A DNA stretch of 64,000 nucleotides, from assembly GCA_964588795.1 (NCBI GenBank), contig CAZPQN010000001.1, positions 1 through 64,000 on the forward strand, read 5' to 3'. The notes under the pieces were generated by a model. It was not told the DNA's origin, did not search any database, and was given only the letters and a program-made list of their open reading frames with translations. A program made the position numbers and the translations under genes. This document shows positions 25,702-35,445 of the stretch, piece after piece (the stretch's first letter is position 1; each line of letters starts with the position of its first letter). The stretch is from CAZPQN01 sp964588795. GTDB lineage: Bacteria > Fidelibacterota > UBA2242.

Positions 25702-28700
25702 GGATTTTCCTGCCTTAATTCTTCGAAATAACGCCGGATGACATTTTCGTTGTCTCGGGAATAACCGTCCCGCAGGGCTTGTTCCAGGTTCTGCTGGAGC
25801 ACGGATTGCCGCTCTCCCAAACTTCCCGGTAGATGACCGGGTGAAACACGGATGATGTCTTCCCCGGTGCGGCTCTGACGTTCTTCCTTGTAGTCCTGGG
25901 TGCGCAGAGATTTCTGGGCATCCAGAAGCCGGGATAGTATGCGTTGCTGGCGTTCGAATGTGCGGCGCAACAGTTGATTATTCTGCAAGTCACGGATCAC
26001 TTCCTCCATATCCTGAGCGATGCCGCCCAAGTCGCCGGCGTTTTTATTACTCCCCCGCGCTTCCTCCTGCAATTGCTCCAGTGACTGTCTGATTTGTTGC
26101 TGACGGGCGGCGAGGCGTTGCATTGCAGTCTGACTGGACGACCCCGACAACCCCAGCAACTGTGTATCATCATTGAGTCCCCCCTGTTGCCCGGCTAAAT
26201 TCTGAAGTTGTTTCAAATACTCCTCAAATCCTGCGGCTGAACCGCTTTTCTGGAGCGCCTGCATCGCTGACATTGCTTCAAGAGCCGTGGCATTCAGGGC
26301 TTCGGTAGCGCTTTTCGCGTTCTGTAAAGCGAATTCGGCGTTGCGTTCTTCCATTTGTTTGACGGCTTCGCGCATCTGTGCTGAGGCCTGCCCTAAATTC
26401 TTCCCGATTCGCGGAGTCACTCCAAAAGTCTTGCCCGACAATTCGATTAAGTCCTGAGCTAAGCCATTGAGGTTTTGCGCATTCTGGTGTTGCTCAACGG
26501 CAACGTCCATGATCTGGTCACTTTGTCGAGGAGTATTAGCAATCTTCGTGCTCAGCCCTTCCTGGATTTGCGAAAGCTGCATGGCTTTATTGATAACGTG
26601 CCGGAAATCCTGCATGACTTCGGTCATCGTCTGGCGCTGAAAATTCTCCTGGAATTTTTTCAGCCGTTCCTTCAGCACTGCCAGATCATCAGCCGATTTT
26701 CGCGCGGATTTCTGAGCCTCGGAGCGATTACTTTTTTCAAGAGCCTGTCGGGCTTGCTGTTGCTGTCGGGGCAGTTGCATTTCCTGTAGATCGTCCAATA
26801 TTTGTTGTAATTCCTCGTCGGGCATGATGGGGAATTCGCGCATCTCCTCGCGGGTATTTTGCATAAACTCCTGGGCCGTTTCCGAATCTTGCCGGATGGT
26901 ATTTTGTTCGCGGGCAAACTCCTGCAGTTTCTTGGAATTATCGTCCGGGTTTTGTTCAATGCGTGCAGTCAGATTTTCCTGGCGCCGGGCCAAATCCTCG
27001 TAACGTTTGACCAGCTCATCGACGTTTTGCTCGATCTTGATGCGTTTGAAAATATTCAGCAGGCGATCGAGTTCCTGACTGAATTGTTCCCGGGACACCT
27101 TGAAATTGGAGAGCGCTTTCTGAATTTCCTTGGCATCCATTTTATCGATTGCCGCCTGCAATTTTTCCATGGCTTCCCGCAATTCGGGGGTCAGGATGTC
27201 GCGGAAGGCCTCCTGCAATTGATTATACTTGGAGATGGTTTCCTCGCTGAACAGTTGGTTTTCGCGGCTCTTTTCAATCAGCTCATCCAGTTGCTCACCT
27301 AAACGGGCGATTTTTTCCGCGGCCGCTTTCGTGTTCTGCAATTCGTTTTCAATTTGCCGCTTCTGTTCCCATTTCACTTCCGGGTGTTTCAACAATTCGC
27401 GGGCGATTTCTTCTAAAGCAGATTTGGATTCTTCCAATTTTTCCAGTACCTCTGCTCCGGCATTAAAAATATCATCCTGTTGATCGTGCGTGGCGGCAAA
27501 CAATTCGTTCAGGGAAGGAAACCGCGCAATCAGGGTGCGGGTAGCATTCATTTTCGGGCCGTTGATTGCGTCGTTGTCCCACACCGCGATACTGAACTCG
27601 ATGGCGTCCTCCGGGCCAAGTCCTAAGTCACCCACTTTCCAGTCGTAATACAATTCCTGCAGGGTAAGGTTTGGATCCTTGAGAGGAAAAGCAGTCTGGT
27701 AGCCGGCTGGATCCGTTTCGGTATATTTCTTTATGAGTCTATACTTTATCATCAGACGGGTAAACCCAAAATCGTCGCTGATCCGCAGGCCGATTGGGAT
27801 TTCCATACTCTCGGTCAACTCAAGGTCATCCTGGGGCCTAAGCAGGGTAATCAGGGGAAACCCATCCGGCTGAAGACGGATGCGATATTTGGTAGGATTG
27901 GAGTTAGTGACCTGATTGGCATCGCTAACATTTATGGTGAACTGGTCATCACGACTAACCAGTAGCTCTCCGGAGGCGGTCGTTGCTCGCACCAGCAGGG
28001 GCAAAATACTTCCGCTGGCGAATGCAAGGTGAGCTTTTTGTACCGGCTGGCTGGTCCGTATGTCGAGTTTCAATTTACTGCCCGTCAGGACGTCGAATTC
28101 AGTCAGATTTGAACTCTGTTCCTGATCGGGAAGTCGGGTATAAACGGGATAGGTAATCCGGGCAATTACCTGCAAAACCTCGGGGCGATTGACCACCCGT
28201 ACGGTATCTACGCCCGAACTGATGCGCCGCCAGGCTCGAAACGGTGAGCGATTGACCGCGAATGCTTCATAGGTAAACTCATCGCGCTGATTCTTTAGCC
28301 TGTACTCGCACTGCCCCGCTGAATCCGGCATCAATTCCTCGGTCTGCATATATTCCGGATGGCGGACAGCGAGATTAATGACTTTCGGAAAGTGACCTTC
28401 GCATTTAAATACCACTCGTACACTGTCGCCGCTTAGAATATCAAAACTGCCAGTCATTGATTTGATTCTGAACGGTAATTCAACCGGATAGATTTGCGTG
28501 GCATGCCATAAGCGATTTAGCGCCCGCCCGAAATAAGCGGGAGCGACGAAAACCGGCAGCGCCAATCCGATAAGTATAATCACCAACTGGCGTCGTATTT
28601 TCGTCAATTTCGTCCAGGGAATGACCTTCTCAAAGTCGTATCCGCTGAGACGCTGAGTCATTCTTTCCAGAGCGGCATTAATCAGATCTGAAGAGTACCC

Positions 28701-29063
28701 CGGCGTGGTTGCCCGGCGCAGTTTATCCAGCTGCAGGACATTAAGGAGCTCATCGTGGATCTCAGGATACTGTCTGCCAATCAGAATTGCCAGCTGATCG
28801 TTGCGATAGGCGTGCAGTCGGTTAGCCCGGGTCTGTAAAAACCAGAGAATGGGTAGGAACCCGAACAGCACGGAAAACAGCGCAAAAAAAATCAGCAGGC
28901 TGCTGCGCACCCCGGGGCTGAAGTAGCGAAATCCTTCGACGAGTACAATTATAAATCCAACGCTCAACACTAACATCGAAACCCGTAGCACGCCGGAAAT
29001 CAGGTTGAAAAGCGCCATGCGCCGACGGAGATAGTTTAACTGTTTAGCAATCTGGCCGGTCAT
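25698..29063 (-). CDS. DUF4175-type large membrane/coiled-coil protein
   Basis: 1121 residues. Two membrane helices near the N-terminus (about 18-45 and 53-76) and a third at about 150-170 are followed by a beta-rich region (about 200-460), then some 600 residues of glutamine- and glutamate-rich coiled coil. This is the architecture of DUF4175 proteins in FCB bacteria. The start codon directly abuts the DUF4159 stop (TAA then ATG). It is most likely the inner-membrane hub of the module; function is unknown. Confidence 0.8.
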   Translation of the reverse strand: MTGQIAKQLNYLRRRMALFNLISGVLRVSMLVLSVGFIIVLVEGFRYFSPGVRSSLLIFFALFSVLFGFLPILWFLQTRANRLHAYRNDQLAILIGRQYPEIHDELLNVLQLDKLRRATTPGYSSDLINAALERMTQRLSGYDFEKVIPWTKLTKIRRQLVIILIGLALPVFVAPAYFGRALNRLWHATQIYPVELPFRIKSMTGSFDILSGDSVRVVFKCEGHFPKVINLAVRHPEYMQTEELMPDSAGQCEYRLKNQRDEFTYEAFAVNRSPFRAWRRISSGVDTVRVVNRPEVLQVIARITYPVYTRLPDQEQSSNLTEFDVLTGSKLKLDIRTSQPVQKAHLAFASGSILPLLVRATTASGELLVSRDDQFTINVSDANQVTNSNPTKYRIRLQPDGFPLITLLRPQDDLELTESMEIPIGLRISDDFGFTRLMIKYRLIKKYTETDPAGYQTAFPLKDPNLTLQELYYDWKVGDLGLGPEDAIEFSIAVWDNDAINGPKMNATRTLIARFPSLNELFAATHDQQDDIFNAGAEVLEKLEESKSALEEIARELLKHPEVKWEQKRQIENELQNTKAAAEKIARLGEQLDELIEKSRENQLFSEETISKYNQLQEAFRDILTPELREAMEKLQAAIDKMDAKEIQKALSNFKVSREQFSQELDRLLNIFKRIKIEQNVDELVKRYEDLARRQENLTARIEQNPDDNSKKLQEFAREQNTIRQDSETAQEFMQNTREEMREFPIMPDEELQQILDDLQEMQLPRQQQQARQALEKSNRSEAQKSARKSADDLAVLKERLKKFQENFQRQTMTEVMQDFRHVINKAMQLSQIQEGLSTKIANTPRQSDQIMDVAVEQHQNAQNLNGLAQDLIELSGKTFGVTPRIGKNLGQASAQMREAVKQMEERNAEFALQNAKSATEALNATALEAMSAMQALQKSGSAAGFEEYLKQLQNLAGQQGGLNDDTQLLGLSGSSSQTAMQRLAARQQQIRQSLEQLQEEARGSNKNAGDLGGIAQDMEEVIRDLQNNQLLRRTFERQQRILSRLLDAQKSLRTQDYKEERQSRTGEDIIRVSPGHLPGSLGERQSVLQQNLEQALRDGYSRDNENVIRRYFEELRQENP

Positions 29064-29759
29064 TTATTTACGGGTAAGGTTAGTTTGCAGAAGGGCATAG
29101 AGAAAGATATTTGCGCCCATTTTCAGCGCCGCGCTCCGTTTTTCCTCCGGATCATTGTGGACAGCGGCATCTTCCCAACCGTCGCCCAAGTCGCATTCGT
29201 AAGTGTAAAAAACCACTAACCGACCGTTGTAAAAAATACCGAGACCCTGAGGTGGTTTTCCGTCGTGTTCATGAATTTTGGGCAAGCCATTCGGAAATTG
29301 ATAAGCCTGGTGAAAGATGGGATGGCTGAAGGGCAGCTCGACCAACATATTATCGGGGAAAATGCGCCGGATTTCGCGACGGAAAGACGGATCCATGCCG
29401 TAGTTATCATCCGCATGCAGGAAGCCGCCGGACTGTAAATACAGGCGTAAGCGCAGAATTTCCTCGTCGCTAAAGCGTACATTGCCATGCCCGTTCAGGT
29501 ACAGAAACGGATAGCCGAAAAAATCCTTATCCATGATTCCGACCCGCACCTCCTCCGGAAACACTTCGCAATTCAGGTTTTCCTTCAAAAAATTCAAAAG
29601 GTTGGGAATCGAACTCGGATTACTGTACCAATCACCTCCCCCGCCATATTTGAGACGGGCAATCGTGAGGCGACCAGGTTCTACTTTAACCTGCGCCATC
29701 AACCCGATGTTGGCAACAATCAGAATAAGTGCAATCAGTATTTCGATATTTTTTCGCAA
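29064..29759 (-). CDS. DUF4159 domain protein, exported
   Basis: 231 residues with a signal peptide (about 1-22). The domain begins RLTIARLKYGGGGDWYSNP and includes YLNGHGN, GGFLHADDNYG and FSHPIFHQAYQF, all characteristic of DUF4159, whose fold resembles class-I amidotransferases without the catalytic Cys. Start is TTG at 29759 (weak AGGA upstream). First gene of a four-gene operon with its own promoter at 29790-29818. DUF4159 genes commonly sit beside MoxR/DUF58/VWA genes; none of these is in the window. Confidence 0.88.
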   Translation of the reverse strand: MRKNIEILIALILIVANIGLMAQVKVEPGRLTIARLKYGGGGDWYSNPSSIPNLLNFLKENLNCEVFPEEVRVGIMDKDFFGYPFLYLNGHGNVRFSDEEILRLRLYLQSGGFLHADDNYGMDPSFRREIRRIFPDNMLVELPFSHPIFHQAYQFPNGLPKIHEHDGKPPQGLGIFYNGRLVVFYTYECDLGDGWEDAAVHNDPEEKRSAALKMGANIFLYALLQTNLTRK

Positions 29760-29789
29760 ACTCTGCTATTCCTGTTCTCCTTGGCTGTG

Positions 29790-29818
29790 AATTTACTATA
29801 CGCCCGGTCGGGTAACAA
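29790..29818 (-). promoter_or_regulatory. Sigma70-type promoter of the DUF4159-DUF4175 module
   Basis: On the minus strand, TTGTTA (29813-29818), a 17-base spacer, and TAAATT (29790-29795). It directs transcription of the four genes ending at 22504 from near 29783. Confidence 0.6.
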
Positions 29819-29874
29819 GTTTCCGCAGTGAATATCTTCTTCATTTTTTCCGGGCGTCTGTTTATTTTAATGCC

Positions 29875-31641
29875 GTGAAGCGTTTGGTTTGGCTGATAGT
29901 CGTAAAGATGATCCTGGCCAGCGTCCTTTCCGGTCAGTGGTATTTCAAGATGGCGGATTTTTTCCGCAGTCCGATCGAATACCGTAATCCCCTGCAAATG
30001 TCCTTATTTGAAGTTAAGACCGGCCTGCACACGTTCGGTATCGGGGAACAGCCTATCTATTTCGATTCCACCGAAAGCGAGTTTACCCAGTACCGGGGGT
30101 TTTACAAGCGGGTACTGAACACTTTCGACTTCGAGCTCTTCAAGTACAACTGGCTCATCCATCTTCTGCCCCAGAATTTTATAGACTACCAAACCGGGAT
30201 CGGAGCGCGGTACGCCTTCTCGCTGATCAACTTTGCCCTGCCGTCCGCTTGGCCGCAGAATACGCCGACTTCGAGTGAAAGATTATATTTGTCGCCCCGC
30301 TATTATGCGATCAATCTGAACCACACTTTCAATTTTCAGTGGTCACGCAAATTTTACAATTACTTCGCCTTTAGCCATGGGAAAGCCTGGGGCACAACTT
30401 ATCTGACGCGTCGCCACCAGACCTATCTTACCCAACAGAGCGATTTATATACATTCGCCCTGGGTATTAAAATGATCGGCAGTATTGGTTACAAGTACAA
30501 AGAAGGCTATGGCTTCGAAATCATCTACAGTTGGGGCAACAACGGCACATTGAAAGATCCGCATAAAATTACTCCAATTACCCGCCTAAACTACAACAGC
30601 ATTGGAATCAATTTCACATTTAATTCAATCCAGGGTGGAGGACTTACCTCAGGCGATGAAGCCAAGCGGTTGTATACGGAACGGGATTACCTGGCCTCCA
30701 AAGCCACCTTTGAGGATTTTTTACGCAATTATCCCAAGCATCCGCGACGTTTCAAAGCTGTGTGGATGATCCGCGAATGCGATAAACGTATCCCCTATCA
30801 GGAAATCCTTTTAGCGGAGGCACAGATCGCCGTAAATAATTATTCCAAAGCGGCTGAACACCTGAACCGGGCAAATGTCACCGGGCAGGCCACTCTGCTG
30901 GCCCGTATTGATGAAAATTACCAGAAAATCATCGCTTGGTTCGGCAATACGATGGATTCCCTATTCACCATCAACAAGATGGATCAGGCGGAAAAACTGC
31001 TGCAGCAGGTCGAGGCGCTGAACATTCCCGGTAACCAGGATCTGATCCGACGTTACCAAAGTGAAATCTATTTTCATCGCGGTGTTGTTTTTGTCGAGTA
31101 TCAGATGTGGGAAAAGGCTATCGAGGCCTTTGATCAGGCAATCGTGTATCATCCTCCCATCCGTGAACGCGTCGAGTATTGGTTGATGAAAATTGCCAGC
31201 GGCTACATCCATGACGCCAATCAGTCGGCAGATAAAAAAAGCATCGCCCTGGCGCTGGAATCCCTGCGCCAGGCGAGTTCCATTCGTCCCGACATTGTCA
31301 AACTGACAGCACCCTTTATCAAAAGTCTCGAAGATGGAATCGCCTACCAGCGGCAATCGGCCGCCAAACAGCAACTGCAGGCCGCGCTCAATCAGACCTT
31401 TAATCCACCGCCGGAGGCTCCACAATTGCGGACGGGCCTGTCTGGTGCGGAAGTGCAGAATATATTGGGTGCGCCTCAGTATCGAAACAGCTTAACGGAT
31501 AATGCAGGAGCGACTTTCACCCTCTGGATTTATGTTTTTGGTGATGGTTCTGAAAAACACCTCTTCTTCGAAAACGAAAAATTAGTCAAAATAGAAATGA
31601 CCCGCAGTATTGGTAGCGCGACTGAGCCTGCTGAGAATTAA
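29875..31641 (+). CDS. Exported barrel-like/TPR protein with BamE-like C-terminus
   Basis: 588 residues. The signal peptide is about 1-20 (start GTG 29875; no clear ribosome site). Residues 25-260 have alternating aromatic beta strands and resemble an outer-membrane barrel. From about 265 to 500 come TPR-like helices (ERDYLASKATFEDFLRNYPK, WEKAIEAFDQAIVYHP). The last 75 residues (GLSGAEVQNILGAPQYRN...TLWIYVF) look like a SmpA/BamE domain. I know no named family with this order. It is divergent from the DUF4159 operon. Confidence 0.65.
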   Translation: MKRLVWLIVVKMILASVLSGQWYFKMADFFRSPIEYRNPLQMSLFEVKTGLHTFGIGEQPIYFDSTESEFTQYRGFYKRVLNTFDFELFKYNWLIHLLPQNFIDYQTGIGARYAFSLINFALPSAWPQNTPTSSERLYLSPRYYAINLNHTFNFQWSRKFYNYFAFSHGKAWGTTYLTRRHQTYLTQQSDLYTFALGIKMIGSIGYKYKEGYGFEIIYSWGNNGTLKDPHKITPITRLNYNSIGINFTFNSIQGGGLTSGDEAKRLYTERDYLASKATFEDFLRNYPKHPRRFKAVWMIRECDKRIPYQEILLAEAQIAVNNYSKAAEHLNRANVTGQATLLARIDENYQKIIAWFGNTMDSLFTINKMDQAEKLLQQVEALNIPGNQDLIRRYQSEIYFHRGVVFVEYQMWEKAIEAFDQAIVYHPPIRERVEYWLMKIASGYIHDANQSADKKSIALALESLRQASSIRPDIVKLTAPFIKSLEDGIAYQRQSAAKQQLQAALNQTFNPPPEAPQLRTGLSGAEVQNILGAPQYRNSLTDNAGATFTLWIYVFGDGSEKHLFFENEKLVKIEMTRSIGSATEPAEN

Positions 31642-31697
31642 TCCGATCGGGAATTATCAATCTTGATTTTATTAACCATTTAGACGCTTCAGGATCA

Positions 31698-32201
31698 ATG
31701 AAAATCATTTACACCGATGGAGCCTGTTCAGGTAATCCCGGGCCGGGGGGCTGGGCGGCACTGGTCTTTAATGCCGACAAATTGTTGAAAGTATTGGGCG
31801 GTTATGCAGCCGAAACGACCAATAACCAGATGGAACTGTCAGCCGCCATCCATGGCCTCCGACAGTTGCGCAAAGGTGAGTTGGCGACGGTCTATACCGA
31901 TAGCCAATATCTGAGGTTAGGCATGACCGAATGGTTAGCACAGTGGAAGCAAAAAAACTGGCGTACTGCCAATAAAAAACCGGTCAAGAACCGCGAGCTG
32001 TGGGAAACTCTGGACCGCCTGACTAATTCCCGGATTGAGTGGCATTATATCAAAGCCCACAATGATAATATATATAATGAAATCTGTGACCAGTTGGCAC
32101 GTAAAATGATCGAAATGCGCGGCACACTTTCGGATTTAAAAGCTGAGTTCGAAAAACTGTTCTGGCAACTGCAACCGCGGCGCAACTCAATCGGTTTGTA
32201 A
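31698..32201 (+). CDS. rnhA: Ribonuclease HI
   Basis: Degrades RNA in RNA:DNA hybrids. All catalytic residues are visible: D7 in YTDGACSGNPGPGGW, E46 in NNQMELSAAI, D68 in VYTDSQY, and D131 with H121 in IKAHNDNIYNEICDQLA, at 167 residues. The end overlaps the convergent helicase gene by 15 bases. Confidence 0.96.
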   Translation: MKIIYTDGACSGNPGPGGWAALVFNADKLLKVLGGYAAETTNNQMELSAAIHGLRQLRKGELATVYTDSQYLRLGMTEWLAQWKQKNWRTANKKPVKNRELWETLDRLTNSRIEWHYIKAHNDNIYNEICDQLARKMIEMRGTLSDLKAEFEKLFWQLQPRRNSIGL

Positions 32202-34367
32202 GAACCGGGCGACGATCGTTTTACGACCACAACTGCGGAAATTGACGGTCACCCTGGCGCCGGCTCCCACTCCCTCAATTGCCAGAACCGTGCCGCGCCC
32301 GAATATTTTATGAGCGACGCCTGCGCCTACGGACAAGGCCTCTTTATCAGAGGGAGAACCGGGCGTGGAGGTTTGGCGAACAACTTGCCTGGCCTTTGAT
32401 CCCGCCGACGTTATTTTGGGACGACGAGCCTGCATGACATTTTCAGTGAATGCCAAGTTGGTCAGCAGTTCCGGCGGAATCTCGCGGAAAAAGAGCGACT
32501 CATTGGAGTAATTGATTTCCCCCGCCTGGACGCGCCGCTGAGAAGATGCCAGGAACACCTTTTCCCGGGCGCGGGTCAGACCGACGTAAAACAGACGCCG
32601 TTCTTCTTCAAGGGCGGCTGGCGTCGGATCACGCTCCAAGGGCAATAAACCTTGATTCAATCCGCAGATAAAGACGATCGGAAATTCGAGCCCCTTGGCA
32701 CTGTGCAGGGTCATTAACGAAACCGCATTGCGGGTTTCTTCCCATTCATCCACTGCGGTCAGCAGAGTGACTTTTTCCAGATATTCTTCCAGTGAGGGCT
32801 GATCGGTACTCTGGCAATATTCGGTAATATCATTCAACAACTCATCAATATTGGCTAATCTTTCGAGACTCTCCTCGCCCGGATTGTCCTTATAGAACTG
32901 GCGAATGCCGATGCTGACAATGAGCACACGCGACCACTCACCGAAAGCCATTTTTTTTCGGAGATTCTGTAATTCGACGATTTGTTGATAGAAATTTTCC
33001 ACCGCCTGAGATGCCCGACTTGACAGATTGGTTGCACTGATTATTTTAATCGCTTCGAACAGCGGCAAAGCTTTTTCCCGGGCTAGTTGTTCGAGCGTTT
33101 CCAGGGTAGTCTTGCCGATGCCTCGCGGCGGCAGGTTAATGATTCGTCTGAGACTGATGTCATCTTTGGGATTGGCGATGAACTGGAAATAAGCCAGCAG
33201 ATCTTTGATCTCTTTGCGTTCGTAAAAACGCAATCCGCCGACGATCATGTACACGATATCATTGCGCCGTAAAATTTCCTCGAGCACGCGGGTTTGGGCA
33301 TTAGTGCGGTACAAAATCGCGAAATCTTTGAAATTGCGCTTGTGCTGGACGATTTCGCGGCGAATCTGAGAGGCAATCAGGGCGGCTTCGTCATATTCGG
33401 TTTCGGCTGCCAGTCTGATCAGCAATTCACCCCCGCTTTTCTCCGACCAAAGCGTTTTCTTAGCCCGCATTTTATTATGACCAACGACCGCGGAGGCAGC
33501 TTTCAGAATATTGTTGGTGGACCGATAATTTTGCTCCAGATAGAAGGTACGGCACTCGGGAAAAACCGTGCTGAAGTTCAGGATATTTTTAATATCGGCA
33601 CCACGCCAGCTGTAGATACTCTGATCATCATCGCCGACCACACACACCTGCCGGTGCTGACCGCCCAGCGCCTGAATGAAAAGAAATTGCGGACGATTGG
33701 TGTCCTGGTATTCATCCACTAATACATACTGATAAAGGGAACGGTATTTAGCCAGTACTTTGGGTTGTTCATTGAAAATCTTGAGAGGCAGGATCAGTAA
33801 ATCATCGAAATCGACCGCGTCCGCCCGCACCAGGGCTTGTTGATAAAGCGGATAGATAAATTTGACCAATTTATCGGCAGGAACACCCGGGCGGGGCGCA
33901 AATTCTTCGGGAGTCAGCAGGTGATTCTTTAAATAGGAAATGCGACTGTGGATCGTCTTGGGAGTCACACCATTGAGAACAACAGAAGCCTCGGAAACTA
34001 CCTTTTTAACAAGGCTGAGCTGATCGTGTTCATCGTAAATGGTGAAAGTCGGCGAATATCCCAGGTGTCCTATCTCGCGGCGCAGGAGTCGGGCGCAAAT
34101 GGCATGAAAGGTTCCGACATTGACGAAGGCGGCTTTTTTCCCGACGTAGGTGCCAACGCGGGCGCGGAGTTCCTGCGCCGCCTTGTTAGTAAAAGTCACC
34201 GCCAGAATATTTTGCGGAGCTACGACTTTGTTCTCGATCAAATAAGCCACTTTATGCGCCAAAACCTTGGTTTTCCCGCTACCCGCCCCGGCAAAAATCA
34301 GTTCCGGTCCGCCGACGTACTCCACGGCACGCAGTTGTTCTGGATTCAACCCGCTCAGCGACTTCAA
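32187..34367 (-). CDS. pcrA: UvrD/PcrA-type superfamily 1 DNA helicase
   Basis: An ATP-dependent 3'-5' DNA helicase for repair and removal of replication blocks. Motifs in order are Walker A AGAGSGKT (about 26-33), motif Ia TFTNKAAQE, Walker B VDEYQDTN, GDDDQSIYSWRGAD, motif V SAKGLEFPIVF and motif VI YVGLTRARE. The last 60 residues form the PcrA-type C-terminal beta domain (VAHKIFGRGTVL). 726 residues, normal length. It follows mltG by 9 bases. Confidence 0.95.
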   Translation of the reverse strand: MKSLSGLNPEQLRAVEYVGGPELIFAGAGSGKTKVLAHKVAYLIENKVVAPQNILAVTFTNKAAQELRARVGTYVGKKAAFVNVGTFHAICARLLRREIGHLGYSPTFTIYDEHDQLSLVKKVVSEASVVLNGVTPKTIHSRISYLKNHLLTPEEFAPRPGVPADKLVKFIYPLYQQALVRADAVDFDDLLILPLKIFNEQPKVLAKYRSLYQYVLVDEYQDTNRPQFLFIQALGGQHRQVCVVGDDDQSIYSWRGADIKNILNFSTVFPECRTFYLEQNYRSTNNILKAASAVVGHNKMRAKKTLWSEKSGGELLIRLAAETEYDEAALIASQIRREIVQHKRNFKDFAILYRTNAQTRVLEEILRRNDIVYMIVGGLRFYERKEIKDLLAYFQFIANPKDDISLRRIINLPPRGIGKTTLETLEQLAREKALPLFEAIKIISATNLSSRASQAVENFYQQIVELQNLRKKMAFGEWSRVLIVSIGIRQFYKDNPGEESLERLANIDELLNDITEYCQSTDQPSLEEYLEKVTLLTAVDEWEETRNAVSLMTLHSAKGLEFPIVFICGLNQGLLPLERDPTPAALEEERRLFYVGLTRAREKVFLASSQRRVQAGEINYSNESLFFREIPPELLTNLAFTENVMQARRPKITSAGSKARQVVRQTSTPGSPSDKEALSVGAGVAHKIFGRGTVLAIEGVGAGARVTVNFRSCGRKTIVARFLQTD

Positions 34368-34376
34368 AGCATTCCT

Positions 34377-35390
34377 CTAAGATAATTTCTGCAGACGTTG
34401 CCGGCGCAAAAGCTGAAGCTTGCGCTTGGCAATTAGAAAATCCTCATAGTTATCCGTGAAAGTATGCGTGCTGTCGCCGTTGGCCACCATGTACAGATAG
34501 CGCGTACGCGCCGGATAAACTGCGGCGAGGATGGATTTCAGACCCGGATTATTGATCGGACCGGGAGGCAATCCCTGATGCTGATAGGTATTATAGGGAG
34601 ATTTCAGGCTCAAGTCCGAGCGCACGAGGCGTTTTGGGCCACCGGGTAACAGGTATTGAATCGTCGGGTCGGCTTCCAGACGTATTCTTTTTCGCAGACG
34701 GTTGTAGTACAGCGAAGCTACCACCGGACGCTCCTCATCCACCCGACATTCGCCTTCGACAATCGAAGCCATCGTCACATGTTTATGCAGGATTTGTTTG
34801 TTAGTATGTGCTGTTTCCGGGATCTTTGAAAAAACTACTTCGCGGAAACGGCTGACCATCCTCCGGATGATATAGTCCGGAGTATCACCTTCCAGAAAGT
34901 CATAAGAATCCGGGAAGAGATAACCTTCAACCGAAAGGGCCGGAATTTCCAGTTCCCGCGCCAGGGTCGGATCGAGGGCGCGACGCATGAACGCAGTTGA
35001 ATCCACTCCGATTTTCATAGTCAACAAATGGGCGATCTGGCGCAGGTGATAGCCTTCGGGGACGGTCACCCGCAGGGTTACTACTTCCCACTTGGTGAGG
35101 GTCATTACCAGGTCGTAATAATTTGCGACTCTTTTCAAACTAAAACGTCCCGCCCGCAAATGGCGACCCTGGCCCAATAAACGGGCGGCGAAGGCAAATC
35201 GTCCGGAATGAGCGATGATCCCCTGCTCGGCCAACTGACCGGCAATCTCTTCCAGCGTAGCTCCGGCCGGAATCGCGATAATCGTTTTGGAATGACGGAT
35301 GGCAGTGGGAGTCGCAATGACCGCAAAAAAAATAATGCCGCACAATAAAAACAGGATGAGGACTATTACACTCAGATTGCGCCCGTTCAT
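34377..35390 (-). CDS. mltG: Endolytic murein transglycosylase MltG
   Basis: A single-pass inner-membrane enzyme that cleaves nascent glycan strands and limits their length. The membrane helix is about 7-29; a LysM-like segment (TVPEGYHLRQIAHLL) precedes the catalytic domain with ASIVEGECRVDEERPVVA (catalytic Glu in IVEGE) and ADPTIQY, then SPYNTYQHQGLPPGPINNPG. Start at 35390 with AGGAG before it; a frame beginning at 35429 is rejected. 337 residues, and sits between the M50 protease and the helicase. Confidence 0.94.
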   Translation of the reverse strand: MNGRNLSVIVLILFLLCGIIFFAVIATPTAIRHSKTIIAIPAGATLEEIAGQLAEQGIIAHSGRFAFAARLLGQGRHLRAGRFSLKRVANYYDLVMTLTKWEVVTLRVTVPEGYHLRQIAHLLTMKIGVDSTAFMRRALDPTLARELEIPALSVEGYLFPDSYDFLEGDTPDYIIRRMVSRFREVVFSKIPETAHTNKQILHKHVTMASIVEGECRVDEERPVVASLYYNRLRKRIRLEADPTIQYLLPGGPKRLVRSDLSLKSPYNTYQHQGLPPGPINNPGLKSILAAVYPARTRYLYMVANGDSTHTFTDNYEDFLIAKRKLQLLRRQRLQKLS

Positions 35391-35445
35391 CCGGCTCCTA
35401 TAGGTTCTCAAACGAGTTAGCGTGATCAATGCCTCCTCTCGCTAC

